Part shown: positions 7,568 to 16,330 of the stretch, one piece after another
How positions within the stretch are numbered: position 1 is the stretch's first letter
Layout: the number at the start of each line of letters is the position of its first letter
Assembly: GCA_934693235.1 (NCBI GenBank)
Contig: CAKUUY010000018.1
Coordinates: 1-36,156, forward strand
Length of the DNA stretch: 36,156 nt
Reading direction: 5' to 3'
DNA from: an uncultured Candidatus Melainabacteria bacterium
GTDB taxonomy: Bacteria > Cyanobacteriota > Vampirovibrionia > Gastranaerophilales > Gastranaerophilaceae
Translations under genes and position numbers: made by a program
The notes under the pieces: generated by a model
What the model was told of the DNA's origin: nothing
Seen by the model: only the letters and a program-made list of their open reading frames with translations
Databases searched by the model: none

Positions 7568-9118
7568 ATGTCACAAACGACAACTGAAGAATGGAAGCCG
7601 AAAATAAATCCGTGGATAATGATTATTCCGGTTATGTTGGCTGTTTTTATATATGTTCTTGATGGAACAATTGGGAACGTTGCTTTACCTCATATGGCAG
7701 GAAGTTTTTCTGCAACACGTGATGAATCCATGTGGATTTTGACAAGTTATTTAATTGCAGCCGGAATTGTAATTCCTGCAGTAGATTTTTTTAGCAAGCT
7801 CTGTGGACGTAAAAACTTTTTTATAATAAGTATTTTGATGTTTACAATTGCTTCAATGCTTTGTGGTATGGCAAAAAATATTGAGTTTATGATTTTTGCC
7901 CGTATCTTGCAAGGTTTTGGGGGCGGTGGAATTTTGCCGATTTCTCAGGCTATAATTATTGAAAGTTTTTCCAAAGAGCAACGCGGTGCGGCGATGTCTG
8001 TTTTCGGGATGGGGGTAATTCTTGCTCCTATCATTGGTCCGGTTTTGGGTGGATGGATTACGGATAACTGGACTTGGCCATGGATTTTTTATATCAATGT
8101 GCCTTTTGGCTGTATAGCTGCGCTTTTGTCTAAAAAACTTATTGAAGATCCTCCGTATGCAAAACGTCAACACAATGTAAAAATTGATGCTAAAGGATTT
8201 TTTTATTTGACAGTTTGGCTTATAACTTTACAAACCGTTCTTGATAAAGGTAACAACGCGGATTGGTTTAACGCAACTTGGATTTGTTGGACTTTTGGAA
8301 TTTCTGTAGTTGCTTGTATTTTGTTTTTTCATTCACAACTTACAAACAAAGAATCTCTTGTTGATTTGTCAGTTTTCAAAGACAGAAACTTTTCGGCAGG
8401 TACAATTATTCAAATTGTAATTCAAGCAGTTTTGTACGCGTCGTTGGCAATTCTCCCTCAATTTTTGCAAAGTATGATGGGATATACAGCATTTTTAAGC
8501 GGTGCAACTATGATGCCGAGAGGTTTTGGAAGCATGTTATCAATGCTTATTACAGGGACTTTGTCAAATAAAATTGATAACAGGTTGTTCGTAATGCTTG
8601 GTTTAGCACTTATTGGCGGTTCAAGTTTGGTTTTCGGGTCTTTGAATTTGCAGATTTCAAATATGAATATTGCAATTCCGAATTTCTTTATGGGAATGGG
8701 AATGGGGCTTTCGATGGTTCCAATTATGAATTTGTCTGTTGATACTTTAAAAAATGAGCAAATGACAAATGCTACAGGTATTCAAAATTTATTAAAAAAT
8801 ATAGGAAGTGCTGTAGGAACATCACTTGTTGCAACAATGTTAACAAGATTTGCACAAGTTCACCAGAATATGTTGGTTGGGAAAATGTCTGAATTAAATC
8901 CGGTATTTATTGAAAGAATTCAAACAACAGCCGGAGCATTAAGTACTTATACAGAACATTCTGTAGCTCAATATATGGCACAATATTCATATTATGGACA
9001 ATTAATTAAACAATCAACATTGTGGGCATTTATAGATTCTTTCAGAATTTTTGGAGTTCTTTGTTTGGCAGTAATTCCGTTATTGCTATTGATAAAAAAA
9101 ATCAAAAAAGATGCGTAA
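7568..9118 (+). CDS. emrB: EmrB/QacA-type (DHA2) MFS drug transporter, tandem second copy
   Basis: 516 aa, starting 10 nt after the first emrB with an AAAGGA ribosome site. It is clearly homologous to its neighbour along its whole length: L-D-G-T-I-G-N-V-A-L-P-H-M-A-G, G-R-K-N-F-F, G-F-G-G-G-G, G-P-V-L-G-G-W, and the shared stretch L-R/K-N-D/E-Q-M-T-N-A-S/T-G near helix 13. The pair is an old tandem duplication, as identity is moderate. Helix-1 Glu in the first copy (LDET) is Gly here (LDGT), an acidic site often tied to proton or cation coupling, so the copies may differ in substrate or energetics; that is inference. Both could use the single EmrA, possibly as alternative or paired pump subunits. 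Confidence 0.9.
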   Translation: MSQTTTEEWKPKINPWIMIIPVMLAVFIYVLDGTIGNVALPHMAGSFSATRDESMWILTSYLIAAGIVIPAVDFFSKLCGRKNFFIISILMFTIASMLCGMAKNIEFMIFARILQGFGGGGILPISQAIIIESFSKEQRGAAMSVFGMGVILAPIIGPVLGGWITDNWTWPWIFYINVPFGCIAALLSKKLIEDPPYAKRQHNVKIDAKGFFYLTVWLITLQTVLDKGNNADWFNATWICWTFGISVVACILFFHSQLTNKESLVDLSVFKDRNFSAGTIIQIVIQAVLYASLAILPQFLQSMMGYTAFLSGATMMPRGFGSMLSMLITGTLSNKIDNRLFVMLGLALIGGSSLVFGSLNLQISNMNIAIPNFFMGMGMGLSMVPIMNLSVDTLKNEQMTNATGIQNLLKNIGSAVGTSLVATMLTRFAQVHQNMLVGKMSELNPVFIERIQTTAGALSTYTEHSVAQYMAQYSYYGQLIKQSTLWAFIDSFRIFGVLCLAVIPLLLLIKKIKKDA

Positions 9119-9144
9119 TACCTTATTCACTTTCCTCTTATTTA

Positions 9145-9178
9145 TGCTAAAATATCACTGTAAACACAAAGAAAGAGG
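9145..9178 (+). promoter_or_regulatory. Probable extended -10 promoter and ribosome site of pgi
   Basis: TG-C-TAAAAT (9145-9153) is an extended -10 form. An AAAGAGG ribosome site (9172-9178) precedes the ATG at 9184. Just upstream, 9121-9140 contains CTTATTCACTTTCCTCTTA, which resembles one arm of the 4074/5811 repeats and may be a remnant. Confidence 0.4.
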
Positions 9179-9183
9179 TTATT

Positions 9184-10482
9184 ATGTTGACAAAAAATTC
9201 TAATGTAACTGTAAAATTCACTGGGGTTGATTTTAGTGAATATTCATCTAAAGTAAGTGAATTTGTTAATGAATTTTCTTCAAGAGCTAACAAAAAAGGT
9301 CAGTTCTTGAATTGGGTAAACTTGCCTGAAAACCAAGCCAAAAGAGTTGATGAAATTTATGAATTGGCTGGCAAATTGAAAGCTCAAACAGGCGCTAAAA
9401 AGCTTAGTGTTATGGGTATTGGCGGTTCAAAACACACTGTTGAACATATGTTGTCAATCAATGGTTTGAATGTAAAACACGACGTAATCGAATTCTATTC
9501 AGACGTTGATTCTGCAAGTTTAGAAAGATTTTTATACAGATTAGGTGATGATGTCCTTTCTTCAAATTACCTTATCGCTTCAAAATCAGGTTCAACTTTC
9601 GAAACAAAAGACGGCTTCTTGAGAGTTCTTGCAATGCTTACAGATGCTTACAAAGCTCAAGGTAAATCTCAAGAAGAATCTGAAAAACTTGCTCACAAAC
9701 ACTTTATCGCTGTTACTGATGGAAACGCTGAAAAGAGCGAACTTAGAAGAACTTCTAATGAACAAGGTTGGTTGGGTGATTTATTTATTCACGATGATGT
9801 TGGTGGCCGTTTCTCAGCATTTGACGATCACGCTTTATTTACCCTTGCTTATGCAGGTATGAAAAAAGAAGATATGGTTACAATGTTGAATGCAGCACAA
9901 GAAATTTCTTCTGAATCATTAACAGCAGATTTGAGTGTAAACGATGCATTGAAAGAAGGTATCTTCTGGGCTCACGCAAAAATGAACGGTATTTTGACAT
10001 CAGTTCACCAATATATGGGTTCAATCTTTGAAAACACTGTTTACTGGCATGCACAAATGCAAAATGAATCTGTAAAAGATACATTGAAACAAGTTGCAAA
10101 AGTTCCGGATGCAATGCATCACTCTGCAGAAGCTCATTTCAATCCTGCAAATAAATTTGCATTCGCATTAACTGTTCCTCAAGATAATGGTGTTTGCAGA
10201 GAAAATGCTGAAAGTTACATTGAAGCTTTGACAAAATCTTATGAAGTTACAGGTGCTTTCTTCTTAGAAACAGCAAAAACTCTTGGAATGGGCTTGACTC
10301 CGGCTGCTGCAGGTGCTTTGACTCAATTGAGAGCTTTTGCAACAGTTTATCAAGAAATTGTTGAAAAAGTAATGGAAAATAAAGAATTTCCTGAAGTTTT
10401 GGATAGCGTACTCCAACCACATGTAGAATTCTATAAAAAGAATTTGAAAGGTGGAGTAGTTGTTCCTGGTAGAATTTCTTAA
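9184..10482 (+). CDS. pgi: Glucose-6-phosphate isomerase
   Basis: 432 aa, close to the shorter bacterial PGI length. It interconverts glucose-6-phosphate and fructose-6-phosphate in glycolysis and gluconeogenesis in the cytoplasm. The SIS-fold phosphosugar signatures are visible: G-I-G-G-S (79-82 region), S-K-S-G-S-T-F-E-T (133-141, the phosphate-binding loop) and the PGI pattern V-G-G-R-F-S (206-211), followed by the acidic H-A-Q-M-Q-N-E-S region near 285. Codon use and the strong ribosome site (AAAGAGG) suggest good expression. It is followed at once by a strong terminator, so it is probably a single-gene unit. Family assignment is firm. A bifunctional role (phosphomannose isomerase) cannot be excluded by sequence reading. 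Confidence 0.92.
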   Translation: MLTKNSNVTVKFTGVDFSEYSSKVSEFVNEFSSRANKKGQFLNWVNLPENQAKRVDEIYELAGKLKAQTGAKKLSVMGIGGSKHTVEHMLSINGLNVKHDVIEFYSDVDSASLERFLYRLGDDVLSSNYLIASKSGSTFETKDGFLRVLAMLTDAYKAQGKSQEESEKLAHKHFIAVTDGNAEKSELRRTSNEQGWLGDLFIHDDVGGRFSAFDDHALFTLAYAGMKKEDMVTMLNAAQEISSESLTADLSVNDALKEGIFWAHAKMNGILTSVHQYMGSIFENTVYWHAQMQNESVKDTLKQVAKVPDAMHHSAEAHFNPANKFAFALTVPQDNGVCRENAESYIEALTKSYEVTGAFFLETAKTLGMGLTPAAAGALTQLRAFATVYQEIVEKVMENKEFPEVLDSVLQPHVEFYKKNLKGGVVVPGRIS

Positions 10483-10486
10483 GTTT

Positions 10487-10510
10487 AAAGGGGGCTTGTC
10501 CCCCTTTTTA
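10487..10510 (+). terminator. Intrinsic terminator of pgi
   Basis: GGGGG (10490-10494), loop CTTGT, CCCCC (10500-10504), then TTTTT, flanked by AAA on the left. It lies 8 nt after the pgi stop and 11 nt before the next ATG. Confidence 0.9.
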
Positions 10511-10520
10511 ATAATAAAAA

Positions 10521-11216
10521 ATGCCAACAAATTTTGATTTTTTAAAAAAAGTAGATAAAAATTTATTTGAAATTGTTTCGGAAGCTGAAAAGCTTTATCG
10601 GGACGAGTATTTTGAGCAGTCTATGGTTCAGACAAGGCGTTTTGGCGAACATGTTTGCAGAAAAGTTTTAGGTAAAAATAGAACAACAGAAGAAACTTTT
10701 GATGAAATGCTCGCAACTTTGAATGATTGTTCTTTTGGAAATGTTGAAGAAAAAGAGTTTATAAATGATTTGTATTTTTTAAAAAAGCACGGAAATTCTG
10801 CTGTGCATGCGGGTTCTGTAAAAAAAGACGGAATGGAAGCATTGGAGTGTTTAAAAAGAGCTTTTGAAGTTGCGATAAGTTACTGTATTTATAACAAAAA
10901 AGCCGATTCAAAAATTATGAAATTGTGTTACGACACAGAACTTTTGGTGACAGGAGAAAAAACAAAAAAGCTTTCAGATAAATACAAAGAAGCAAAAGCT
11001 CAACAAATGGATGATTTTGTTGAATCAAAATCACAAAAAGTAATAAAAAATAAATCAACAAAAACTACAAAGAAAAAAAAGACTAAAAAGCAATCATCAG
11101 TTATGGTTTGCAAATCAAACAAGAAAAAAGAGTTTCCTATATTTTGGGTATTGGTTGGAATAACATTTGTTATCTCATTATTGATATTTTTAATCTTATT
11201 TATATCAATCCATTAG
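10521..11216 (+). CDS. DUF4145 (HEPN-like) protein with C-terminal membrane anchor
   Basis: 231 aa. Residues ~8-120 resemble DUF4145, a HEPN-related helical domain often found in restriction and stress proteins. Visible signs are A-E-K-L-Y-R-D-E-Y-F-E-Q-S-M-V-Q-T-R-R, then F-L-K-K-H-G-N-S-A-V-H-A-G, the conserved G-N-x-x-x-H turn. A Lys/Thr-rich linker (about 168-205) leads to one hydrophobic helix (about 206-229) at the extreme C-terminus, so the domain should face the cytoplasm on a tail anchor. There is no clear ribosome site and the pgi terminator sits directly upstream, so expression may be low or come from a promoter I cannot see. Function unknown; HEPN domains can be RNases, but a canonical R-x4-6-H motif is not evident. 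Confidence 0.7.
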   Translation: MPTNFDFLKKVDKNLFEIVSEAEKLYRDEYFEQSMVQTRRFGEHVCRKVLGKNRTTEETFDEMLATLNDCSFGNVEEKEFINDLYFLKKHGNSAVHAGSVKKDGMEALECLKRAFEVAISYCIYNKKADSKIMKLCYDTELLVTGEKTKKLSDKYKEAKAQQMDDFVESKSQKVIKNKSTKTTKKKKTKKQSSVMVCKSNKKKEFPIFWVLVGITFVISLLIFLILFISIH

Positions 11217-11270
11217 TTTATATGAGTTTTATTATAGGATAGAAAAATAATTTATAATTATTATAAAGTA

Positions 11271-11304
11271 GGTCGACATTACAAATGCCGACCTTAACTT
11301 TTTT
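11271..11304. terminator. Hairpin between converging genes
   Basis: GGTCGACATT (11271-11280) pairs with AATGCCGACC (11284-11293) with one A-C mismatch. TTAACTTTTTT follows on the plus strand. It lies after the DUF4145 gene and just past the metG stop (minus strand); it probably ends the plus-strand transcript and may also act on metG. Confidence 0.65.
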
Positions 11305-11305
11305 A

Positions 11306-12868
11306 TTACGCTTTTTTATTTGATTTATCTGCCAATTCAGAATCAACTCTCAAAAATACAGGTTTGATGTCTTCTTTTTCGATAAGTTTTCCGAGTTTGA
11401 TATTGTCAGCTGTTAAATCATCCAATTTTGTTTTTAAATCAAATGACAATTGTTTTGCCATACTTGTTGCAATATTTGGACAATATGGATAGATTAATGA
11501 AGAAATTATACACATAATATCAAGAACGTTAGTTAAAACTTGACCGCATTCTGTCATTTTTTCCTCTTTAGCTAATGTCCAAGGTGCATTGTCTTGAACG
11601 TATTTGTTAGTTATATCAACAAGCGAATTTATCGCAAGAGAAGCCTCTGCGATTTCAAAATTATCGAAATGGTTTTTAACAATTTGAACAGTTCCCAAAG
11701 CTTTTTTAGCAAGCGGATTTTCAGACTTGAATTCAGCTTTTACTTCGCCATCAAAATATTTTACTAACATTGAAAGTGTTCTGTTCAATAGATTTCCCAT
11801 ACTGTTTGCAAGGTGGGCATTAACTTTTTCTTTAAAATCGTCATCAGAATAATTTCCGTCGCGTCCGCAAGGAGCTGATGATGCCATGTAATATCTAAAT
11901 GCATCAGGATTTTCAAGATTGAAAGTTGCTAAAACAGATGTCGGTGAAATTACGTTACCCAAAGATTTTGACATCTTAGATTCATCAATTGTAATCCAAC
12001 CATGTGCAAAAATATGTTTTGGTAACGGTAAATCTAATGCCATCAAGAACGCAGGCCAGTAGATACTATGGAATTTCAAAATATCTTTACCGATAACGTG
12101 AACATCTGCAGGCCAATATTTTTTGAATTTTTCTGAAGGATTTTCTGTGTCATAACCAAGTGCCGTAATATAGTTTGAAAGTGCATCAATCCAAACATAG
12201 ATTGATTGTTCAGGGTCAGACAAAACATCAATCCCCCATTGAACGTTAGATTTTGCACGAGAAACTGAAATATCTTGAATATCTTCCAATTGGTTCAAAA
12301 CTTCATTTGCTCTGAATTCCGGCAAAATAAAATCAGGATTTTCTTTTATGTGTTTGATAATTGCGTCTTTGTATTTTGAAAGTTTAAAGAAATAGTTTTC
12401 TTCTTTAACAACTTCCGGTTTTTTTAAGTGATCTGGACAAAGACCGTCTTCAGTCAAATCTTTTGGGTTCAAGAAACATTCACATCCTGAACAATAAAGT
12501 CCCTCATAAGAGTTTTTGTAAATATCACCTTTTTCTAAAAGTTTTTCAAAAATATGTTGAACAACTTTTTCGTGGTTTTCGTCTGTAGTTCTAATGAATT
12601 GTGAATAATTGATATCAAGAGCTTCCCAAGCATTTTTGAATTTTTGTGCATTTTCATCACAAAGTTCTTTTGGGCTAATTCCTTTAGTTGCTGCTGTTTT
12701 TTGGATTTTAATACCATGTTCATCAGTTCCTGTGAGCATATACACATCATTGCAACGTTGTGTGTAGTGTCTTGTAATAATATCTGATAATATTTTTTCG
12801 TAAGCGTGACCGATATGTGGAGCGCCATTTACGTAGTCAATTGCGGTTGTTAAATAAAATTTTTCCAT
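11306..12868 (-). CDS. metG: Methionyl-tRNA synthetase
   Basis: 520 aa class I aminoacyl-tRNA synthetase that charges initiator and elongator tRNA-Met in the cytoplasm. The H-I-G-H motif is at 18-21 and K-M-S-K-S at 298-302. A single zinc knuckle is suggested by C126-x2-C129 and C144-P-D-H147, the one-knuckle form. A Rossmann fold is followed by the helical anticodon-binding domain (about 360-490). The length matches the short MetG form without the C-terminal tRNA-binding (EMAP/Trbp111) domain. The start ATG has a GGAG site on the minus strand. Gene order with the following membrane glycosyltransferase (50 nt gap, same strand) suggests co-transcription from upstream. Confidence 0.95.
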   Translation of the reverse strand: MEKFYLTTAIDYVNGAPHIGHAYEKILSDIITRHYTQRCNDVYMLTGTDEHGIKIQKTAATKGISPKELCDENAQKFKNAWEALDINYSQFIRTTDENHEKVVQHIFEKLLEKGDIYKNSYEGLYCSGCECFLNPKDLTEDGLCPDHLKKPEVVKEENYFFKLSKYKDAIIKHIKENPDFILPEFRANEVLNQLEDIQDISVSRAKSNVQWGIDVLSDPEQSIYVWIDALSNYITALGYDTENPSEKFKKYWPADVHVIGKDILKFHSIYWPAFLMALDLPLPKHIFAHGWITIDESKMSKSLGNVISPTSVLATFNLENPDAFRYYMASSAPCGRDGNYSDDDFKEKVNAHLANSMGNLLNRTLSMLVKYFDGEVKAEFKSENPLAKKALGTVQIVKNHFDNFEIAEASLAINSLVDITNKYVQDNAPWTLAKEEKMTECGQVLTNVLDIMCIISSLIYPYCPNIATSMAKQLSFDLKTKLDDLTADNIKLGKLIEKEDIKPVFLRVDSELADKSNKKA

Positions 12869-12918
12869 TTTTTCTCCATTACTTTTTCAATAATTTTAGT
12901 TTAGCATAAAAAAGATTT

Positions 12919-14559
12919 TTATTTTCGCTTGAAAATTAAATATCTGAATTCACTGCCTACAACTGTTTCAAGTTCATAGTTATTTTGTATAAATCCGCAA
13001 AAATCTAATGCATAATCTTGACAAATGAACCTAAAATAATAATCTTTCATATCAAGGTTGTTAAAAATTACGTATTCCGGCATATTTTCTTTGTAATGAT
13101 TAATAATTTTTTCTTCCCCAAAAGTTTCTGTATATAAAGGTAAAAGCGAATTGTAATAATCATCAGAATTTCTTTTAGTCAAAAAATTAATAGTCATTCC
13201 CTCAGGGAAAATTACTATTTTATCATCTTTTTGCGTATTTTGGTTGATAAAGTTGATTAATTGATTTGAACTTTCTGCAAAAAACTTTGATGTACGCATA
13301 GTGCCGATAGGTGTAGAAACTTTGTAATTTTCATATTTCAATGCAATTGAATTTGAAAAAATTATAATTAAACTCATTGCAAGAATGTAAGCTCCGGTAA
13401 CTTTTTCAAATTTTTGGGGTAAATATTTGAAAACTATTGCAAATAGAGCAACTAAAGCAATTGAAATATAATAATTTCCATAACTTCCCAAAAGCATCAC
13501 CCAAAAAACTTTTGCACAAACAGCAATTGCAGAAAGTGTTAAAATAATTATTCTTATATCGTATTTTTTTACTAATTTTGATTTTAAAAGTTCGGTAATA
13601 AATAATATTAACAATAATATCGGTAAAAATCCAAACGCAAATTTTGCGTTGAACATCAATAAAAATAAAGTCCAGCCGATTAGTGATAAAGATATTGAAT
13701 TAACTTTTCTTTTATCAAATAAATAAGAGCTGAAAAGTATTGTGCCAAAAGGAATTGCAAACTTTATAAATAAAATTAAATCAGTAAAAATCGCTTTTGA
13801 ATTGAAATAAATTCCACTGTTTTGGTAAAAATATTTCAAGGTTTTGCTTTTTGCCATTAAAGATGTTGTTAAAAGCGAATTAACAAGGCTATCTGGTCTC
13901 AAACCTTGTACAAATAAAATTCCAAAACTTAAAATTGGTGCAATGAAGAAGCTAACTAATGCTTTCCAATTTTTTTCTTTTGCGGATATTGCTAAAACTA
14001 TTAACGCAAAAAGTAAAAAATCGTATTTACATGTAATTGCAATTCCTGCCAAAAACGAGCTCAAATAAAGGTTTTTAATATTTTTTTTATCCCAATATTC
14101 CAATAAAAAATAAAGTGAATACAAAAAAGCCACCAAACCATACATTACTGCCCAAGAGTAAGGAAAGTGAAAGTTAAAAATGCTTGTTGCTGTAACTCCA
14201 ATTGCAATCGTAAAAACACCGATGCAAAAACTTAAAAACTTTGATAAAACTTTTTGCGCAACTAAATAAATCCCGCTAACTGTTAACAAAGATGTAAAAA
14301 TTCCGGCTCCATATAGGGTTGAAAGTTTTATGCCAAAAATTTTATACAAAATTGCATTGATCTGATAAGCCAAAGGACCGTAAATATTAAATAAATCTTT
14401 ATAAAGAATTTTGCCGTTCAAAATTTCTTGTGGATAGTAAACTTCGCGTCCAAAATCAATAAGAATTCCCGAATAGTGTCCGCCAAATATCAAAAGCCCT
14501 AAAATAGTTATTCCACACAATAATACGAGGAATTTATTTTCAATAAAAAAATCTTTCAT
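12919..14559 (-). CDS. GT-C-type multi-pass membrane glycosyltransferase (ArnT/PMT-like)
   Basis: About 546 aa from the ATG at 14559. A TTG at 14595 would add 12 residues, and neither has a clear ribosome site. About 11-12 hydrophobic helices are followed by a soluble C-terminal part of roughly 130 aa. After the first helix comes a luminal-loop motif, D-F-G-R-E-V-Y-Y, then G-x-x-x-Y-K-D-L-F-N-I-Y-G-P-L. An acidic residue in this first loop is the catalytic mark of GT-C transferases that use polyprenyl-linked sugars (PMT, ArnT and related families). The protein likely adds a sugar to a glycan, lipid or protein on the outer face of the inner membrane. The specific donor and acceptor cannot be seen, and no neighbouring polysaccharide genes help. 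Confidence 0.75.
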   Translation of the reverse strand: MKDFFIENKFLVLLCGITILGLLIFGGHYSGILIDFGREVYYPQEILNGKILYKDLFNIYGPLAYQINAILYKIFGIKLSTLYGAGIFTSLLTVSGIYLVAQKVLSKFLSFCIGVFTIAIGVTATSIFNFHFPYSWAVMYGLVAFLYSLYFLLEYWDKKNIKNLYLSSFLAGIAITCKYDFLLFALIVLAISAKEKNWKALVSFFIAPILSFGILFVQGLRPDSLVNSLLTTSLMAKSKTLKYFYQNSGIYFNSKAIFTDLILFIKFAIPFGTILFSSYLFDKRKVNSISLSLIGWTLFLLMFNAKFAFGFLPILLLILFITELLKSKLVKKYDIRIIILTLSAIAVCAKVFWVMLLGSYGNYYISIALVALFAIVFKYLPQKFEKVTGAYILAMSLIIIFSNSIALKYENYKVSTPIGTMRTSKFFAESSNQLINFINQNTQKDDKIVIFPEGMTINFLTKRNSDDYYNSLLPLYTETFGEEKIINHYKENMPEYVIFNNLDMKDYYFRFICQDYALDFCGFIQNNYELETVVGSEFRYLIFKRK

Positions 14560-14651
14560 ATTACAAAATTTAACAAACAAACGAGAAAAAAGCAATTTCT
14601 TATAAAAAAAAGACTTTATAAAGATAAGGTAGAAATAAAAAGGGTTATGTT

Positions 14652-15095
14652 ATGTCTTGTAATTGGGCAGGCAATTTAGATATGTTAGCACAAAACGGAG
14701 TTTTGGATTTTGACGGTGCATCCTATATAATGGGTCAGAAACCTCGATATGTAGGCAATCCTGCGCACCCAAATCCTTTTAATGGTCAACCGCCATCGAT
14801 TCCAAATTTGCAACAACCTGAAATTGATGAATTTAAGCCACAAACACAAAAAGAAGATAAAGCTCACAAAATTCCTTTGTGGAAAAAATTGGCATTCGGA
14901 GCTCTTGCAATCGGACTTTTGGGGCTTGGTATTTATAAATTCAAACCGATGATTAATTGGTGTAAAAAACAATTTGGAAAAATAAATTTTAAAAATATGA
15001 AAGATTTTGTTGTTGATAAATCAAAAGCTGTAGGAAATTTTTTCAAAAAAGGTTGGAATAAATTTATAGGTTTGTTCCATAAGAAAAAACAGTAA
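14652..15095 (+). CDS. Small single-pass membrane protein of unknown function
   Basis: 147 aa; an AAAAAGGG ribosome site precedes ATG 14652. The first 70 residues are polar and Pro/Asn/Gln-rich, with A-x-Y-I-M-G-Q-K-P-R-Y-V-G-N-P at 23-37. One hydrophobic helix (about 80-96) follows, then a strongly basic amphipathic tail with repeated K-x-x-G/F patterns (F-F-K-K-G-W-N-K-F-I-G-L-F-H-K-K-K). No family is recognised; it resembles lineage-specific envelope proteins. It is flanked by minus-strand genes on both sides, so it is a single-gene unit. The basic tail suggests contact with membrane lipids or nucleic acid, which is only a guess. Confidence 0.7.
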   Translation: MSCNWAGNLDMLAQNGVLDFDGASYIMGQKPRYVGNPAHPNPFNGQPPSIPNLQQPEIDEFKPQTQKEDKAHKIPLWKKLAFGALAIGLLGLGIYKFKPMINWCKKQFGKINFKNMKDFVVDKSKAVGNFFKKGWNKFIGLFHKKKQ

Positions 15096-15179
15096 AATAT
15101 TACTAAGCTTTAGATAAATCAGGATTTGGTAACAAAAAATCTCTCAATAATTCTGTACGAATAATAAAGATGTTTGAAA

Positions 15180-15210
15180 ATTAAAGACGGAGATACTTAT
15201 ATTTTCTCCG
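15180..15210 (-). terminator. Intrinsic terminator of dnaG-rpoD
   Basis: On the minus strand GGCGGAGA and TCTCCGTC form an 8-bp stem (one G-T pair) around a loop of about 11 nt, followed by TTTAATTTT. It is about 30 nt past the rpoD stop. The rest of 15096-15238 shows no gene. Confidence 0.75.
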
Positions 15211-15238
15211 CCTTGTTTCTATTTTTATAAATATTTAA

Positions 15239-16330
15239 TTACGCTTCAACGTATTCTCTCAAACGTTTACTTCTGTTTGGATGACGAAGTTTTCTCAAAG
15301 CTTTTGCTTCAATCTGTCTGATACGTTCACGAGTAACTCCGAACAATTGGCCAACTTCTTCCAAAGTTCTTTGGCGACCGTCGTCCATACCGAAACGCAA
15401 TCTCAAAACATCACGTTCTCTAGGAGACAATGTGCACAAAACTTCTGCCAAGTCTTCTCTCAAAAGTTCAGAAGCAACTGTTTTAATCGGAGCATCAGCT
15501 TCTTTATCTTCAATAAAATCACCCAAACGAGAATCTTCTTCTTTTCCGATTGGAGTTTCAAGTGATAAAGGTTCTTGAGCTATTTTAATGATTTCACGAA
15601 GTTTTGGAATAGAAACATTCATTTCAATTGCCAATTCATCTTCAGTCGGTTTTCTTGAAAGTTCTTGAGCCAAACGTCTTGTAACTTTTTTTAATTTATT
15701 AATAGTTTCAACCATGTGAACAGGGATACGAATTGTTCTTGCTTGATCAGCGATAGCTCTTGTAATAGCTTGTCTAATCCACCAAGTTGCATAAGTGGAG
15801 AATTTGAAACCTCTTTCGTGGTCAAATTTTTCTGCTGCACGAATTAAACCTAAGTTCCCCTCTTGAATAAGGTCTAAGAAAAGCATTCCACGTCCAACAT
15901 ATTTTTTCGCAATAGAAACAACCAAACGTAAGTTAGCTTGAACAAGTTTTCTTTTTGCAATTGCCCCCGGAGTACCTCCCTCAAGAATTTTTCTTGCAAG
16001 TTCGATTTCTTCGCTTGCGGATAACAATTTAATTCTGCCGATTTCTCTCAAATATAATCTTACAGGGTCATCAACAGCAACACCTTTTGGAGCCTCAATC
16101 TCTTGTGGTTCTCGATGACTATGCATCATGTAAATATCCTCAAGACCAGCTTTATTTTCCATTTTTTCAGTAACAATATCTTCAATATTATCGGTACTGA
16201 TATCTACATTCATATAGTTAACGCCATCATTTTCTGCTGATAGGGCATTTTCATCATCTATTTCATGTAAATCCATGTTATCTTCGTCCATGATACTAAC
16301 GATAGAGGAGCTTTGTCTTTTTTTACTCAT
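15239..16330 (-). CDS. rpoD: Principal sigma factor, cyanobacterial RpoD/SigA type
   Basis: 363 aa. The primary sigma-70 factor directs RNA polymerase to housekeeping promoters. Region 1.2 begins with D-D-P-V-R-L-Y-L-R-E-I-G-R-I (87-100), very like cyanobacterial SigA. Region 2 includes L-D-L-I-Q-E-G-N-L-G-L-I-R-A (152-165) and F-S-T-Y-A-T-W-W-I-R-Q-A (177-188), region 3 spans about 208-285, and region 4.2 has the helix-turn-helix L-E-E-V-G-Q-L-F-G-V-T-R-E-R-I-R-Q-I (323-340). The N-terminal ~85 residues are acidic and lack a long region 1.1. Its ATG lies inside the end of dnaG (8-bp overlap) behind a GGAGA site, a dnaG-rpoD pair as in the macromolecular synthesis operon. A principal sigma factor is certain; minor paralogues elsewhere cannot be excluded. 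Confidence 0.96.
   Translation of the reverse strand: MSKKRQSSSIVSIMDEDNMDLHEIDDENALSAENDGVNYMNVDISTDNIEDIVTEKMENKAGLEDIYMMHSHREPQEIEAPKGVAVDDPVRLYLREIGRIKLLSASEEIELARKILEGGTPGAIAKRKLVQANLRLVVSIAKKYVGRGMLFLDLIQEGNLGLIRAAEKFDHERGFKFSTYATWWIRQAITRAIADQARTIRIPVHMVETINKLKKVTRRLAQELSRKPTEDELAIEMNVSIPKLREIIKIAQEPLSLETPIGKEEDSRLGDFIEDKEADAPIKTVASELLREDLAEVLCTLSPRERDVLRLRFGMDDGRQRTLEEVGQLFGVTRERIRQIEAKALRKLRHPNRSKRLREYVEA

Noticed and set aside
7853..8173. 106-codon open frame opposite the second emrB
   Set aside because: Shadow of a strongly conserved MFS gene, composition is not protein-like.
15103..15177. Minus-strand stretch reading like N-I-F-I-I-R-T-E-L-L-R-D-F-L-L-P-N-P-D-L
   Set aside because: Only ~25 codons with no start; could be a remnant but too short to support.
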